64,000 bases of DNA from Heliopora coerulea (GCA_030142905.1 JASJOG010000440.1:1-64000); one strand, 5' to 3'. Shown: positions 10,091 through 22,290, numbered from the stretch's first letter. Made by a program: numbers and translations. Notes: generated by a model from the sequence alone, not told the origin.

Positions 10091-10110
10091 CCCTAACCCT
10101 AACCCTAACC
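10091..10110. repeat. Interstitial telomere-type (CCCTAA)n
   Basis: Three and one third exact CCCTAA units, the metazoan telomere word, in intergenic DNA. Confidence 0.85.
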
Positions 10111-11734
10111 ATAGCTCTAAACACAACCTAAAAACCAGCATAATGATTTAATCAATCCTTGAACCCCTTTCCACCCCCTCGTTCCTAGGCTTCTTGCAGA
10201 AACGTTATTTTTACTGTATACTTTATAGTATTTGCCGTTTCCTATTACGGACGCAATGATCGGTCAGTTGCTGTGTTTATATCAGGCTATGCAAATACGG
10301 TTATGACATCACAGCGCCGCTTGACTCCAGAATTTATTCTAGGGACTAATGTGAACGTCTGATAGGTGTTAGAATCTATAAGAGCTTACCATTTGATATT
10401 GAAAACTAAGTTCGTTATTCAGAATTATTATTGCTCGGTTCTTTGCTCGTCTTATTAAAGAAATAGAAACTGTTTTGTTCTGTTAATGTTCCCTAATGGA
10501 AACACTCGGACAGGTTGCGAGAACTCTCAAGCGACTGTATTATTCAAATATTCCTAACTTTCTCCTCGTGTTTCCATCACGCTATATAAACATGGCAAAA
10601 CAATTTCAATTTCTTATTCAAAGTTTTTCAATGTTTCGTTAACTTGTCACCAGAGGATAACTCCTATTCAGCCAACAACATTTGTCCACTGCACAAGTTT
10701 GGTTATTCAAAGGAACGACAGCACTGTCCTCCTTCTACGTTCCATCCGTTAATTTATCACTGAATAGAGAATTCATCTACTCACTACAGTATCTCCATCG
10801 GAAAAGGTATCCAGACTTTGAAAAACCAACCAAACAAGTGCATTTAAATGAAGGTCGGAGCATCTTTAGTTAGACTTGAACTGCTGTTTTTTATTTTTTA
10901 TAAAACAAACTCATATAGATCGTTTCAACTCAACCCCAGAGATTCACAAGACAAAGAACATAGTCATCTCGGGTGAAGGGCAGAATAAATTAATTAAATA
11001 TGTGTGGTTTAGGTAGACCACAAATAACTAAACGAGTCTTACAACGAATGTCGTAATTATCAATGGAAAACTGTATTTGGCGCATTTAGGAAAGAATGGA
11101 AGCAATTTCCAGCACTTGTGGAACAGCCCTATATTTCAAAATATACAGCATCCTTTTCAAAGCTATTGAGTGTTTTTTGTTCTGTTTTTCTTTTTTTGTT
11201 TGTTTATATTTTCTTCGTTATTTTTGACCACAAATGCAATTTTGGTGCGTTTTCAAGGCTCTAAAACAGAAAAATACTTCCACGGGTAGCAGAAAAATTA
11301 TTGAATTGGCGTTCCTAAGAGAAAACCTTGTTGCATCTCTGAAAAATGCATTTAAGTTAAAGTTAAAGAAAAAAATACAAGCAGAAGTACTTGGAGGTGA
11401 CCCTTTTTGACTATTAACGACTTTGGCATATCATCAAACTCATCGAACTGAAATAGTTACCACATTATATTCACTTACACTGGAAGTTCTAACGTCTTTT
11501 TCAATATATCTTACCAATTCCTTTGATTTTAGGTCGACTGGGCTCCTCATCCTCCATGGGATTATCGGAATATGGCTTGGTTACACCACTAGGCTTTTCG
11601 AAGCTATATTCTGTGCCAGGAAATAAATAAAACCGTAACCAACTTTAGCAGAAATGAATTTAATACTAAAACGTGCTGTTTAAAAATACATGCAGACTAT
11701 GTTCATGCATCTGATAGTCTACAAACACAATTCA

Positions 11735-12745
11735 AAAATACATACTCCTTCCTGAGTGGATAAGTTGGGCGAGTAAGGGTTGGTAAAATTTCCTGACCCC
11801 ACGAGTTCTCTGAAATATGTAATATCTGTTGCGGCCTCACTTGGCGGAATCCTGGGAGCCGTAGCAGGCTAAGACCCCTTCTACCGTCCTTAGTTGGGTG
11901 TGCGAGTTGTATTAATAACAATAATGATAATAACATTAACAATGAGAGTAACAATAACAAATAACAATAACTATAGTAATAATATTATTAACAGTAATTA
12001 TAGTAATAATGAAAACCAAATCGTCAAAATAAGAATAGTACTCATACGGAGATGCTTCGGAATCGTAGGAACTGGATAATATTGACTTAAAGGAACATCA
12101 CCATCAACCTGTCTTTGGAGCATTTTTCAGACATAACCATAACGAAATCAAAGTAAAGGATATCGCTGTTAGTGTCTGGATTCCGTGTCGAGATAACACA
12201 TTCGTTTTGTCGCAGAGGGCTTAATATGGAAATCCTACAACTGGAAAATTTTTGAATTTTTAGAGTCAAACAACCCATTTCCAATGATTTGTCAGCGACT
12301 TTTTTCTAAATATCAGATCTTAAGGATTAATTAACTGTCAGTTACTGCTTGGATGAACAAGTGTAGCACAGTTTCTTCTTTTTTACTTCAGACCATATTT
12401 AGTCGCTTTTTTCTATTACCCTGGTTCCTCTTTTAAAAAAATAGCGGCACTTCGGGGAGGCCTAGAGTCGAAATATTACTGCATATACCTGCTAGTTTAC
12501 TCTCTTTTTATTTGAATTAAAAGTTAAGAATGACATTTTTCGGAATTTATTTTAAATAAGCCAATGTTTCAATCGTTGCTTAAGCACTACTAATAGAAAT
12601 TATGAAAGAAGTTAGTATTTGAAATTCAATTATTGAAAGAAATCGTATTAGAACATGGCCCATCTCAAAAAGCATGTGCTCTGAGGCAGTGGAGTTTTAA
12701 CTCGCATGCATATAGTACGATAAAGTACATATAGTATGATAAACC
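11735..12745 (+). repeat. Diverged paralogue of the block at 24,905-25,925
   Basis: Shares long collinear stretches with 24,905-25,925 (and 50,254-51,275): CCTTCCTGA.TGGATAAGTT, the AGACCCCTTC.AC.GTCCTT region, an AATAAC-rich microsatellite and the TTTGGAGC.TTTTTCAGAC region. It is clearly more diverged than those two are from each other. Its continuation is displaced to 16,549, with a LINE, a Penelope-like element and a Harbinger-type MITE lying between, so it is the oldest of the three copies. Confidence 0.75.
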
Positions 12746-12775
12746 TCATTCATCTCTGTTAGTCGCGTCCTTAGT

Positions 12776-14455
12776 TCAATTTATGAGCCTCGAGTTTTGC
12801 CAAACTCTCTTCAAATTGCGGTGGTTAGATATAAGCTCACGTGGCAGGTATTTTCCTACTATAATCTCTATCACAATGTCTGTTTTCCAGACAATCGGAA
12901 ACTGTTTCGTAGACAAACATAAATTTAACACCCTAGTAAGAGAACGCGCTATAGCAGGTGCAGCAACTTTAAGGATCTTCACACTAACGCCTTCATCACC
13001 AGTTGCCTTGTACGGGCGACAGAGGTACCAGGCGGGAATTGCAGACGGAGAAGAAATAATAAAGCCCAGCAAAAAACATGCAAAATAGGCATATTAAAGA
13101 TTAATAATGTAATTCTAACGTTTCGTTGCTGCACGCAACATCCTCAGAGAATGAATAACTTATATTACAAGGTGATAATATATAATGTTATGTTACGTGA
13201 TATGTAAACGAGATATTGGCGTAAGAACGGAAGTGGGAAGGACAAAAGGAAACAGCAGACTGAGATGAAGTGGAAAGATCGAGAAACGAAAAGTCTTAAA
13301 ATAAAGGAAGTGGAAAAGAGCCCATGTTGGCATTAGCCTCAAAATTCGCACTCAGATTCTGAAGTTATGCTCTAGTGCTTTCCCTCACATTAACCTCTGC
13401 TTTGTTTTCCGTCCTTCTCTCCGATTGTCTCACTTTTTTTGTCTTTAAGGACAGGATTCCCAGGGCCTTGAGATCTCGTGTCGTTTACCGTTTTAAGTGT
13501 CAACGTTGTAGTTCGTTGTAAGTCGGCCAGACGAGTCGGCTTCTCCACACACGAATCTCAGAGCACTTGGGCATTTCTGCACTTACTGGCAAAAAACGAG
13601 TCAATCCTCCTCCGACTAGCATCCTGTCACATCATTGTTACACTGGACACCCTGTCTCGCCTGATGACTTCACCATCTTGTCTTCTTCTTCCTTCAACTC
13701 TGAACGTCTCGTCAGAGAAAGTCTGCTTATCCGCAAACTCAATCCATCACTTAATGCCAACATGGGCTCTAGTCCACTTTCTTTACTCTAAGACCTTTCG
13801 TTTCTCGACCTTTCCACTACATCTCAGTCTACTGTTTCCTTTTGTCCTTCCCACTTCCGTTCTTACGCCAATATCTCGTTTACGTATCATGTAACATACC
13901 ATTATATATCATCACCTTGTAAAAAACGTTATTCATTCTCTGAGGATGTTGCGTGCAGCAACGAAACGTTAGAATTACATTATAAACCTTTAATATGCCT
14001 ATTTTGCGTGTTTTTTGCTGGGCTTTATTATTTCTTCTCCAGTTGCTTTTTGTGATGGAATAGACAGCAACAATTCTAATACATCCTTTTGAACAACAGG
14101 CGATATCTCAGAGTTACTATCTGGTATAAAACTAATATCAGACGGACTTTGGTAGCTGCCAAACGATGCAAGGATTTTCTTAGAATGGTCAATAAAGTAA
14201 CAGTTGAAAATCTCAGCAATAGTTTTATTTTCCGTTATTACTGCGTCGTTCTCAACTATTTGCAATATTCCATTTTTCTTTTTACTGCCATCCTTAGACA
14301 AACACTTGATCAAGTTCCAAAGTTTACTTGAATTATTCTTGTGTTCAGAAGCCTTTTCTTTAAAATAGTCTTACTTAGTTTTCTTAATCAATTTATTCAC
14401 GCTATTTTTGACGATTGCTCGTTTATCATCTGAAGTAATCAACTGTCTTTCCATT
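12776..14455 (-). pseudogene. CR1/L2-like LINE reverse transcriptase remnant, interrupted by an insertion
   Basis: On the minus strand 14,455-14,030 gives the endonuclease-RT linker (KNNSSKLWNLIKCLSKDG, then AEIFNCYF and LLSIPSQKATG). 13,010-12,776 gives the start of the RT domain (KATGDEGVSVKILKVAAPAI, then LNLCLSTKQFPIVWKT). The KATG codons are repeated on both sides of the ~1-kb insertion at 13,010-14,040, which behaves as a target-site duplication. The rest of the RT is missing. Confidence 0.75.
13010..14040 (+). mobile_element. Penelope-like element fragment (GIY-YIG) with ~290-bp inverted repeats
   Basis: The + strand at 13,485-13,791 encodes the C-terminal GIY-YIG endonuclease of Penelope-like retroelements: a FKCQRC knuckle, VGQTSRLLHTRISEHLG, then SILSHHCYTGHPVSPDDF and RESLLIRKLNPSLN. 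One stop falls at the YIG position. The final coding part plus downstream sequence (13,755-14,038) is present again in inverted orientation at the left end (13,048-13,340), giving arms of about 290 bp. This matches the known habit of Penelope-like elements to insert with partial inverted copies. The target LINE is duplicated over roughly CCAGTTGC on both sides. A CTGAGGAT..GTTGC..GCAAC-GAAACG block lies in each arm. Confidence 0.75.
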
Positions 14456-15181
14456 CCCTTTCAGTATTAAATATTTGCATAAAAAATAAAACGTCGCAAG
14501 GTATTCTCGTACCTGTATTCAGCTGTCGTAATAAGGGGAACCGGGCGTTCTGAATCAACTTTATGAATGTTGTTTATCACAGTTATTCATGTGTAAGCCT
14601 CCAAGCTTGCTCTTGCATGTCACGGTACAACATTCTTAAGGTCGAAAGGGATGTCACTGTGTTGAGACAATGTCGTGTCGGAAATCTTAGATTGAAAAAA
14701 TTACCTGCAGTTCTCACTCATTTGTTTTAAAAGCAGTTCAGAAATTTTCATGTCAAGACCTGTCAGTGCACTCAAAAAGAGTACTGACTGCTGTGGAAGT
14801 CACTGTTGCATTATAATATTGATATATAAGATATCAAGGACCGAAGTTGGTTAATTCACTTGCCGATTAAATAGTTAACTCTGTTTCGTTGAAATCTTTA
14901 CTGCTAAACTAAAGGTATTATTAAACAAACGAATATTTTTGTACGTCATCATTTAGGTTTTTGTGTCCGCTGACCATTCTATAGAAGGCCAAAACGGCAT
15001 TATGCAGGCGTCTTGATGTGGGTGGGTGGTTGGCTGGCCGGGTTTGTGGAAATTACGTGATAGCCCAATAAGTTACGGGTATGAGTGAAGAATTTACGGA
15101 ACGTGAAGGACAGGTCGCGAATATCGAGTGAAGGGCGTGGTCCTACGTTTGACGTCAGAGAGAGTAGAACGTTTTGTGTTA
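14456..15181. other. Intergenic, no gene seen
   Basis: AT-rich host sequence without recognisable coding or repeat structure. Confidence 0.55.
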
Positions 15182-15870
15182 GGCCTAGTTCACACGTCGA
15201 AGTTCTGTAGCATTTAATTCGTCACATTTAATACTACGAAAACTCGAAGGAGGTGGCAAGTTTCAGTTCAGAAGTAGAATTTAATGTGTCGCATTTAATT
15301 CGAAGCTTGAAATGTGACACCAAACAGCGCGGTTGTTGATTATTTCACCAAACGGAAAAAGGTCATTCAGACCAAAGTTTTCAAAATAAGAAGAAAACGC
15401 GGCTTAGATGACTCCGAATATTGCGCTATTAAGACATTTGAGGAGTCATTTAATTCGTCATCATCGTCTGCTTTAACAGATATTGCCTGGGTCTAATACT
15501 TCAGTCCCTGTAACAGGCGACTTTTTTTTATTAGCCTCCCATTCACGAGTATCGTCAGTTTCCTCAACCACAGAGTAGTCTGTTTTTTTCTCGTTTCCAC
15601 AACTTGGACAAGTGTTCTTCTCCTATGCCATGTTGAAAATGATACTCGTGGGATCCACGAAGCTTCAAACATTGTATCATTGGATAAGAAAACTAATTTT
15701 ACTAATTTATGCATTTTATCCGACTGTATTTTATGCGACGTCTCAATCAACATCGAATTTCCGTCAAATTTAATTCGACGCGTCGAATAAAATCAGTTCA
15801 GACGTCGCATTTCCGTCGAACAGAATTGGTCGCATTAAATGCGACTGAACTTCAACTTATGGACTAGGCC
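15182..15870. mobile_element. PIF/Harbinger-type non-autonomous element (MITE-like, 689 bp)
   Basis: Ends are GGCCTAGTTCACACGTCGAA and its imperfect inverse (GGCCTAGTCCATAAGTTGAA on the minus strand), flanked by TTA on both sides (15,179-15,181 and 15,871-15,873). A 3-bp TTA/TAA duplication with GG-start TIRs is typical of PIF/Harbinger. Subterminal sequences share GTTC.GT.GCATTTAAT in inverted orientation. An internal frame (15,314-15,496) shows no transposase similarity. Confidence 0.7.
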
Positions 15871-15872
15871 TT

Positions 15873-16120
15873 AGATTACTGCAAATATTGCGCTGTTAAG
15901 ACGTTTGTGGAGTCGGTTTATTCGTCATCTTCGTCTGATTTAACAGATCTTGCCCGGGTCTAATCTTTCAGTCCCTGCAACACGCGACTCTTTTACGAGC
16001 CTCGCAGGCATAGGTATTTTCAGCTTTCTCTGCAACCGAGCAGTCTGGACCGCTCTACATTCATACAGCACTTAGAAAACACTTGTGTTTTTCCCGTTTC
16101 CACAACTTGCACAAGTGTCA
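15873..16120 (+). repeat. Second copy of the interior of the adjacent Harbinger-type element
   Basis: The sequence directly outside the right TTA repeats the interior at about 15,405-15,640: ATATTGCGCT.TTAAGAC, TTTAACAGAT.TTGCC.GGGTCTAAT and CGTTTCCACAACTTG are shared in the same order. The element has therefore either inserted into an older copy of itself or been partially duplicated. Confidence 0.7.
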
Positions 16121-16548
16121 GATTCTCGTTACGTATGTATATCAACGGAGCCATTACGTTTGCGCTGATCTCACTTACAATACGTCATTTGCGCGAAAGG
16201 CCACTGGCATTTAATTACTTAAACCGTTACCATACCAAAATAATTATTTTTGTTAAGTTCATTATGACCCATTTTGGAACCTGTATTTCTTAATATTATT
16301 TATGTCATCAACAACTCAGTAAGTGGACACATGCACACACTGTGTGCCTATTTTTTATATTTATAATTTCATTTAATTCCATTGGAGAAAGTCTAAATTT
16401 GTTTTATAAGCCTTATGTGGTTTCTTTTAGACATCCTCGCCACGTGTCTTTATAAATATTGATATTTATTGTCTTTTGTAACATTTTGTGGTAAACGTGA
16501 TAAACTGAAACTTAATAAATTCAAACTCAACCCGTTTTGTTACCGGCA

Positions 16549-16960
16549 GGGATACGGCATTAGCAGGTTATAAACTGACATGTCTAATAAAAAAACTATG
16601 TTTACCTGAACTTTCATTTTTAATCGTTCCTTCAATGAATTCGTCGACTACCTCTGAATAAGATGACAAAAGATAATCTAAGAAAGACTTCTCAAACATT
16701 TATAATTAGACTCAATAACTGTGTTTTCTAGTTTGTGCCCTAAAGTTACTAATCTACTTACTCCTCAACAATAGCAAATTTCAAAATCTCCTTAATAAAA
16801 ATATTCAATTTGCCCATAGTCAGTAACTCGCGTTTCACTCACAAGCTCTAAATAAATTTTATAACCAATAAATTGAAATGAAATATACGAAACAGAAATT
16901 CATGGACCGAATGAATAAATCCGCTGAAACCCGAAGAGAAGCGAACCGTGCGAAGCTGCA
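16549..16960 (+). repeat. Displaced right part of the old repeat block (homologous to 26,504-26,850)
   Basis: Collinear similarity to 26,504-26,850: GATACG..GGCATT, ATGTTTACCTGAACTTT, CTCTG.ATAAGAT, and GGACCGAA.GA.T.A.TCCGCTGAAACCC. Together with 11,735-12,745 it forms the older paralogue of the 24.9-26.85 kb block. Confidence 0.7.
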
Positions 16961-16974
16961 CTGAGCGTAACGGC

Positions 16975-17239
16975 TGTTTCAGAAAAAGCTTGGTGGAAAT
17001 TTCAGTAAGTAAAATAACCAAAACAAACCAAACGCTTCGACACCTAAATCTAGTGCCATCATTAGGGCTACGTGCGTCCGTAAATCGACAAGAACGTCAT
17101 TTATATCGCCATTTCGACGTTTATCTCGTTCAAGGTTGATTGGGGGTCCGTATATTTCAAGGAATAGATCGCCTTCGTGCAGCTCTGTAGTTACGTCCTT
17201 AATTCTATTTAATTGCCACGACTTCAAGCAAACTCTCTG
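16975..17239 (-). other. Possible isolated host exon
   Basis: On the minus strand an open frame (17,236 to ~17,047) begins right after a pyrimidine-rich stretch ending TTACAG and reads LNRIKDVTTELHEGDLFLEI, then GPPINLERDKRRNGD and VLVDLRTHVALMM, a soluble, protein-like composition. A possible donor AG|GTGT follows at about 17,043. I do not recognise a domain. It may be an exon of an unseen host gene or chance. Confidence 0.25.
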
Positions 17240-17403
17240 TAAGCAGCAAGGGTTAGACGTAGAGAAGTGACACCCTTATTTATTAACAATCTTTATTCGG
17301 AACACCTGATTATCTCGAAGCAAATCCGGAGTGGCAAAAACTTTCATATTTCTCATCCATAGAACATCCAGTTGCAACTCAGATTCAGTTTTCAGAACTA
17401 TAC

Positions 17404-17900
17404 CGTAAAATCCCGGTTATAAGTAAGGGCTTATACAATTTCGAAAGGGGTTTTGGGTGGACTTATAAGCAGAATATAAGTTTGGGAGGCTTATAAGCAG
17501 AATAAAAAAACGTTTCGAAACAAGCTGATAACGTAGTGGCAAGAACAGATGCTCTGAATGTCGGCGTTTAAACTTTTGTACACCGAAAACTACGGTCAAA
17601 CATTGAATGGTTTCTTTAACGGTATCTGACAAGATAACAAAAAATCATTGTTCCGTGTTCTACTTGTACTGTGAAAATAATTTTATAAAGGCAACTATGA
17701 TTAAGGCAACAAGGCAAAGAAGGGGTTGGGGTTTCTCAGCAGAGGTTCTTATAAAGGAATACCTTTTCTTTTGGATGTTTACATATACATGGGCCTATAA
17801 GCGAGGGGCTTATAACAGGAGTAAATTTTTTGTTTACAAATAGATGAGCCTATAATCGGGTGCTTTAATAACCGCGGGGGCTTATAACCGGGATTTTACG
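17404..17900. mobile_element. MITE with perfect 20-bp terminal inverted repeats
   Basis: CGTAAAATCCCGGTTATAAG at 17,404-17,423 is exactly inverted at 17,881-17,900. The interior contains several CTTATAAGC/GGGGCTTATA words and no transposase. TA-rich flanks (TATAC and TTATG) suggest a TA-targeting Tc1/mariner-pogo type, which is uncertain. Confidence 0.7.
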
Positions 17901-18369
17901 TTATGCAGGGCATGGCAGTGCGAGTAAATCACTCGCAAATGCGACCAAAATTTTCCCGTGGTGAATAACCGGCGCAAAACACTTGCCAATTGGCGAGTGT
18001 TGTCCATATAATCTTGATCTTTTTTGGCAACTTTGACGTCAACCCATTTCTATCAATAAAATATGACATTGTCCGCTCGATAAAATTTGCGTTTACAAAA
18101 TTTTCCTCACAAATTCTCAAATTGAAGCACAATGTTTTCCAACTTCTCGGAACAATCCTGTGTTTTTATGATCCCACAAAGTAACAAATCAGTGGTTTCG
18201 TAGACAGAAGTTAAGACTACTTTGTGTATGATTGTGTATGTAAATGGTGTCGGCTGGAGTAATAACCAAGTTTTACATTAGAACAGACATTTTACAATAC
18301 AAAGAAGACAATGAAAAGCAATAAATTACAAAAAAGCGTAAGAAAAATTCCACGACGGAAACAGAGAAG
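17901..18369. other. Intergenic, no gene seen
   Basis: No recognisable coding sequence or repeat. Confidence 0.5.
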
Positions 18370-20472
18370 CATGGTTTTCTTCTGTCATGGTTGATGAAGT
18401 TCGAATGGCTTCGCTACAATAGTGAGGCGAACGTTATGTATTGTGACTTCTGACAACGTGCAGGTCGTCAGTTGGCCGGAAACACAGAATATGTTATTGA
18501 CTCAACAAAATTCAAGAAGGGAAATATTGGAGCCCATGGAAAAAGTCAGAAACATGCAAAGTGCCACGACTGGGCTCAGTCGAAGACAAAACACGTTCAG
18601 GATTCTGAAATTGGAAAATAGTTTGCTTGCAATAGAAAAGAAGGATGAAGAGAAAGCCACCGAGAAATTAAAGATGAAATTCAACACAGAGTATTGCATT
18701 GTAAAAGAAGAGCTTCCCTTTACAAAGGTCAGGCCTTTATTGATTTTGCAAAGAAAGAATGGCCTGTCGATAACACCGGCTTACACGAATGATAGAAGAT
18801 GTGAAGAAATGCTGTCAACAGTGACAAGTACAATTAGACACAGTAATTCCAATGCTCTGCAGAATTCAAATTATATTTCTTTGATGATTGATGGGGCAAC
18901 AGATAAATCTGTTTCAGAGAATGAAGTAATTCATGCACGTACCGTTGGAACTGGAGAGCCAACAAACAATATGCTAGACTTGGAGGCTTTGGAACACTCA
19001 CACACAGATGGAATTGTATCTGGAATCAATAGTTCATTTTCAAAAATGGGGATGGAAGAGGATGAGTGGCAAAGAAAGACAGTTGGATTTTGTGCTGACG
19101 GAGCAACAGTGAATATGGGACAGAGAAATCGAATAGTTGCAAAACTTCGAGCAGATATTCCATACTTGATTGATTTCCACTGTACGGCACACAGACTTGA
19201 ACTGGCCTTGCTGGAACTACAAAAAGTCTGCCCCATGGTTGAAGATGTATCTGGCTGTCTCCATCTTGTATGGGAAACATATCATTACAGCTCCAAAAGC
19301 AAGCGGGAGTTACATAGTATTGGAGCAGAGCTGGATGCCACAATTTACAACCCAACACCAGTTAAAGGAACCAGATGGGTTCCCCATATTGACAGAGCAC
19401 TACAAGTCTTCCTTCAAGGGAAGAAAGGTGGAGATCTAGCCACAGATCATGGCCACTCTGCAGCAGTTTGTATCCATGTGGAAAGAATTGCTACAAGCAG
19501 CAAGAATAATGATGCTAAAAACAGGGCTGCCAAGCTACACAAGCTTATGATCACCAAGAACTATGTTTAGTTTGCCCACTTCATGATCGATCTTTTTGGA
19601 GAAGTTGCATCACTGAGTTTGCAACTTCAGACAAAGACACTAATCCTTCCTACTGCCATTTCATCCATTGACACATGCATTTATACTATTAAGAGTATGA
19701 AAGAGCAACCTATTGCCAGTGGGGCTTTGAAGCAGTTTCAACTCAGTGTTGAGGAGCAGGATGACACTACTCTAATATTCCAGGATATTGACCTGAAGGG
19801 TGGCTCTGCAGCTGGACTATTGGGCAGCAATGTCACACTCAAACAGGCAATTGTAAAAACTATTGATGTGATAGTCAAGTGACTAAGAGCCAGATTTGAT
19901 AACCTTCTCAGTAAAAATGAAGATGAACAGGCAAGACAGGCAGTGAGCTGCTTCAAGATCTTTCATGATGACACATGGCCTCGTTCTTCAAGAGAGCTGC
20001 TAGTGTTTGACATCCAAGAAGTTGACACGCTATGCTAATGGTTCAGGCTCCTCTAGAGACTGCTGGATGTAACACTGAAGCTGTTCCAGTCGAATGGAGA
20101 CAGTTGAAAGTCCTTGTATCTAACTCCTTACATAGTAAGAACTATGCAGAGCTATGGCAGATCATGATGACAAAAGAGCCATACAAGTCAGACTTTGCTG
20201 ATGTACTGCACCTGATAGAACTTATGCTGGTGTCACTAATAAGCTCTGCAGAGTGTGAAGAAGCCTTTTCAGCTCAGAAGAGAATCAAATCCGATACAAG
20301 AAGTAATTTATCAGTGGAGAGGTTATCCGACAATCAGGATCTGATACTCATCAGTGAGGAAGGACCTGAACTTGAAGACTTCCTGATGAGATTGTTTCCA
20401 GGTGGATGTCCAGCAAGAAGAGAAAACATTCAAGGGGTCCAAGCCAAAGATAATGGTCTGAGGATATTGTGA
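18370..20472 (+). pseudogene. hAT-superfamily transposase (ZNF862/BED-type), frameshifted
   Basis: An N-terminal zinc-finger region is split between frames: WLRYNSEANVMYCDF at about 18,400-18,455, then GAHGKSQKHAKCHD at about 18,529. The main frame (18,422-19,570) carries the catalytic core: MIDGATDKS (Asp157), CADGATVNMG (Asp226) and the HCTAHRLELA block (residues 253-262). Further fragments are 19,583-19,882 and 20,032-20,472. The last ends with the hAT C-terminal dimerisation signature (SSAECEEAFSAQKRIKSDTR, then NLSVERL). At least three frameshifts or stops make it inactive. Terminal inverted repeats were not identified. Confidence 0.85.
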
Positions 20473-20490
20473 CTGTATAGTCATCTGCTT

Positions 20491-21290
20491 TATCTCCAAC
20501 AACGAGTTGCTCGAAGGTCAATACCAATAACAATAAACTTTATTTAACGAGAGTAACGCAATTACAAAACCTATTTGTATTCCTCCTTGTGGCCTTCAAC
20601 TTAAATAATTACGAACATACTAAAAAATAGAAAATATATACATTAAAAAATTGAATGAAATACAATAATTTAGATGTTTTCAAAATGGATGAAAAGAAAT
20701 ATATACGAAGCAACTAATAAGATACCGTAAAAGATAAGATTACGCCCAAAAGTGGAAGAACTGGAGAAGAATAGAAGGGCTGCAACTCACACCATTTCTG
20801 ACGAAGAGACAAAGAACCTCAGTAACGAAGGAAAGAAGGCAGGAAGAACGACGTAATCACTAGTGAGAAAAGCAGTCGGTTAATTCTTTACTGACGCAGA
20901 AGGTGCAAGCAGTATTGAGTCATGGCGGTAGATAAAGGAAGGATTTCTGAAGAAGAAAATTGAGGGTTTAATAGTTGCTGCGCTAGATCAGGCCCTCGGA
21001 GCCAATTGGATGAAGAAGAACATAGATGGTCAAGAGATATGTGATAAATGTAGACTTTGCGGAGAGAGGGATGAATCGATAGCCCACCTGATACTTGAAT
21101 CCAAAAAACTTCCTCAAAAGGAATTCCAAGAACCTCGCGATATTGAAGCAAGAATTATGCACACATTTTTGTGTCAGAAGTCCAGGTTGATAGGAGATAT
21201 CAAGTGGTACAACCACAAGCTGAAAAGTGCCATGGAAAATGAGAGGGTGAAGATTCTGTATACGAGAAAGTAGATGGGTAGGACAAAGAT
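20491..21290 (+). pseudogene. R2-like LINE 3' end, copy a
   Basis: Encodes the C-terminal CCHC knuckle of R2/NeSL-like LINEs (KCRLCGERDESIAHLILE, where the final Cys is Ser) followed by QKEFQEPRD and IKWYNH. A second, more decayed copy of the same ~0.8 kb lies at 61,489-62,110 with long identical words such as AGGAAAGAAGGCAGGAAGAA. Truncated at the 5' side. Confidence 0.7.
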
Positions 21291-22290
21291 TAAAGAGCCT
21301 AAAAGAAGTATACCAGTAAACAAAAATCAGAATTGCAACCCATATGTAAATGTCGGAGAGTAGATGGATTGAAGTGGTATGGAAGAGAAAAAGCGATAGT
21401 GAATATTGTTCAGTGAAACGTGAAGCCGAACAGACGTTGGCAGATTATGGAATGGAAGTAACCTTTAACAAAAAAGGAGTTACGATCAACGGAGAGAATA
21501 TGATAGTCCCCTGGAAAACCTGCTGGAGGAAACAGAAGGAAGGATTGATGAAAAGAATGAATAATAACAAAAAGGCCGAGTATATGAAGAAGGAAATGCA
21601 AGGCAATGTCAATCAGAACCAGGATGTGGAATATAGTGAATGGCTTAAATGTAATCTATACCAAAAAAGACAGCAGCGATGATAAACATGAAAGAACAGA
21701 TGATCGCAACGAGGAAATGGAAGGGATGAGAGGACTAAAAGTAGAATCGGTATTGTGGAGATTGTGTGGACAGTATGACGAGACTGTACAAAATCTCTTG
21801 ACAGGATGTACAGTAATAGCATGGACAGAATATGTGAAGAGACACAACAACGCATAGATGGCTCTAGCCGTACAATGGGGAAGCAACATGGGATCATAGA
21901 GGAAGGAACACAGTGGCACCAACAGCAATGGATAGAAGGGGTGGTAATGGAGAATAATAAGTTTAAGTTGATGTGGGATTTTGAATACAAATGAGGAAAT
22001 ATAATAAAGCTAGACGGCCAGACATCACACAAGAGGACAGGGCAGGGAAGCGCATTTGGCTTGTGAACATGGCTTGTCCTTAAGAACAAAATATTGAAGA
22101 AAGACATCGGGAAGAGTTGAACAAGTACCAACAGTTAGCTTTTGAGAGAGAATGAGAGAGAATTGTTTGGGTTTCTATGTAGAGATAATACGAACGGTAA
22201 AAGGATGTCTAGGAGGTGGTATCAATAAATTACGAAACAAATTGGTAAACTGATACAACATGAGAAGGAAGCTAAATGGGTGGTGAGAAA
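21290..22290 (+). pseudogene. R2-like LINE 3' end, copy b
   Basis: Fragments in several frames: a connector region (21,350-21,680), a knuckle LCGQYDETVQNLLTGCTVIA followed by WTEYVKRHNNA (21,606-21,857), and near 22,020 a RPDIT..D...G..IWLVNMACP-type segment, the restriction-like endonuclease core of R2-type elements. Multiple frameshifts. It directly follows copy a and precedes copy c in the same orientation. Confidence 0.65.

Larger units (their letters stand above)
8651..11734. other. Intergenic with simple repeats only
   Basis: Contains an (AT)n run at 9,098-9,132, a perfect 18-bp inverted repeat TGATGATC-GT-GATCATCA at 9,605-9,622, and 20 bases of CCCTAA repeat at 10,091-10,110. Short open frames (for example 9,683-9,880, 10,682-10,873, 11,423-11,626) have no recognisable domain and no coding-like conservation. 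No gene is called. Confidence 0.6.

Noticed and set aside
13478..13894. 138-codon frame in the Penelope-like fragment
   Set aside because: The GIY-YIG pattern lies in a different frame (13,485-13,791); this one is an overlapping shadow.
21613..22131. 172-codon minus-strand frame
   Set aside because: Antisense shadow of the decayed R2-like LINE copy b; Ser/Pro/Leu-rich composition typical of antisense to purine-rich coding DNA.
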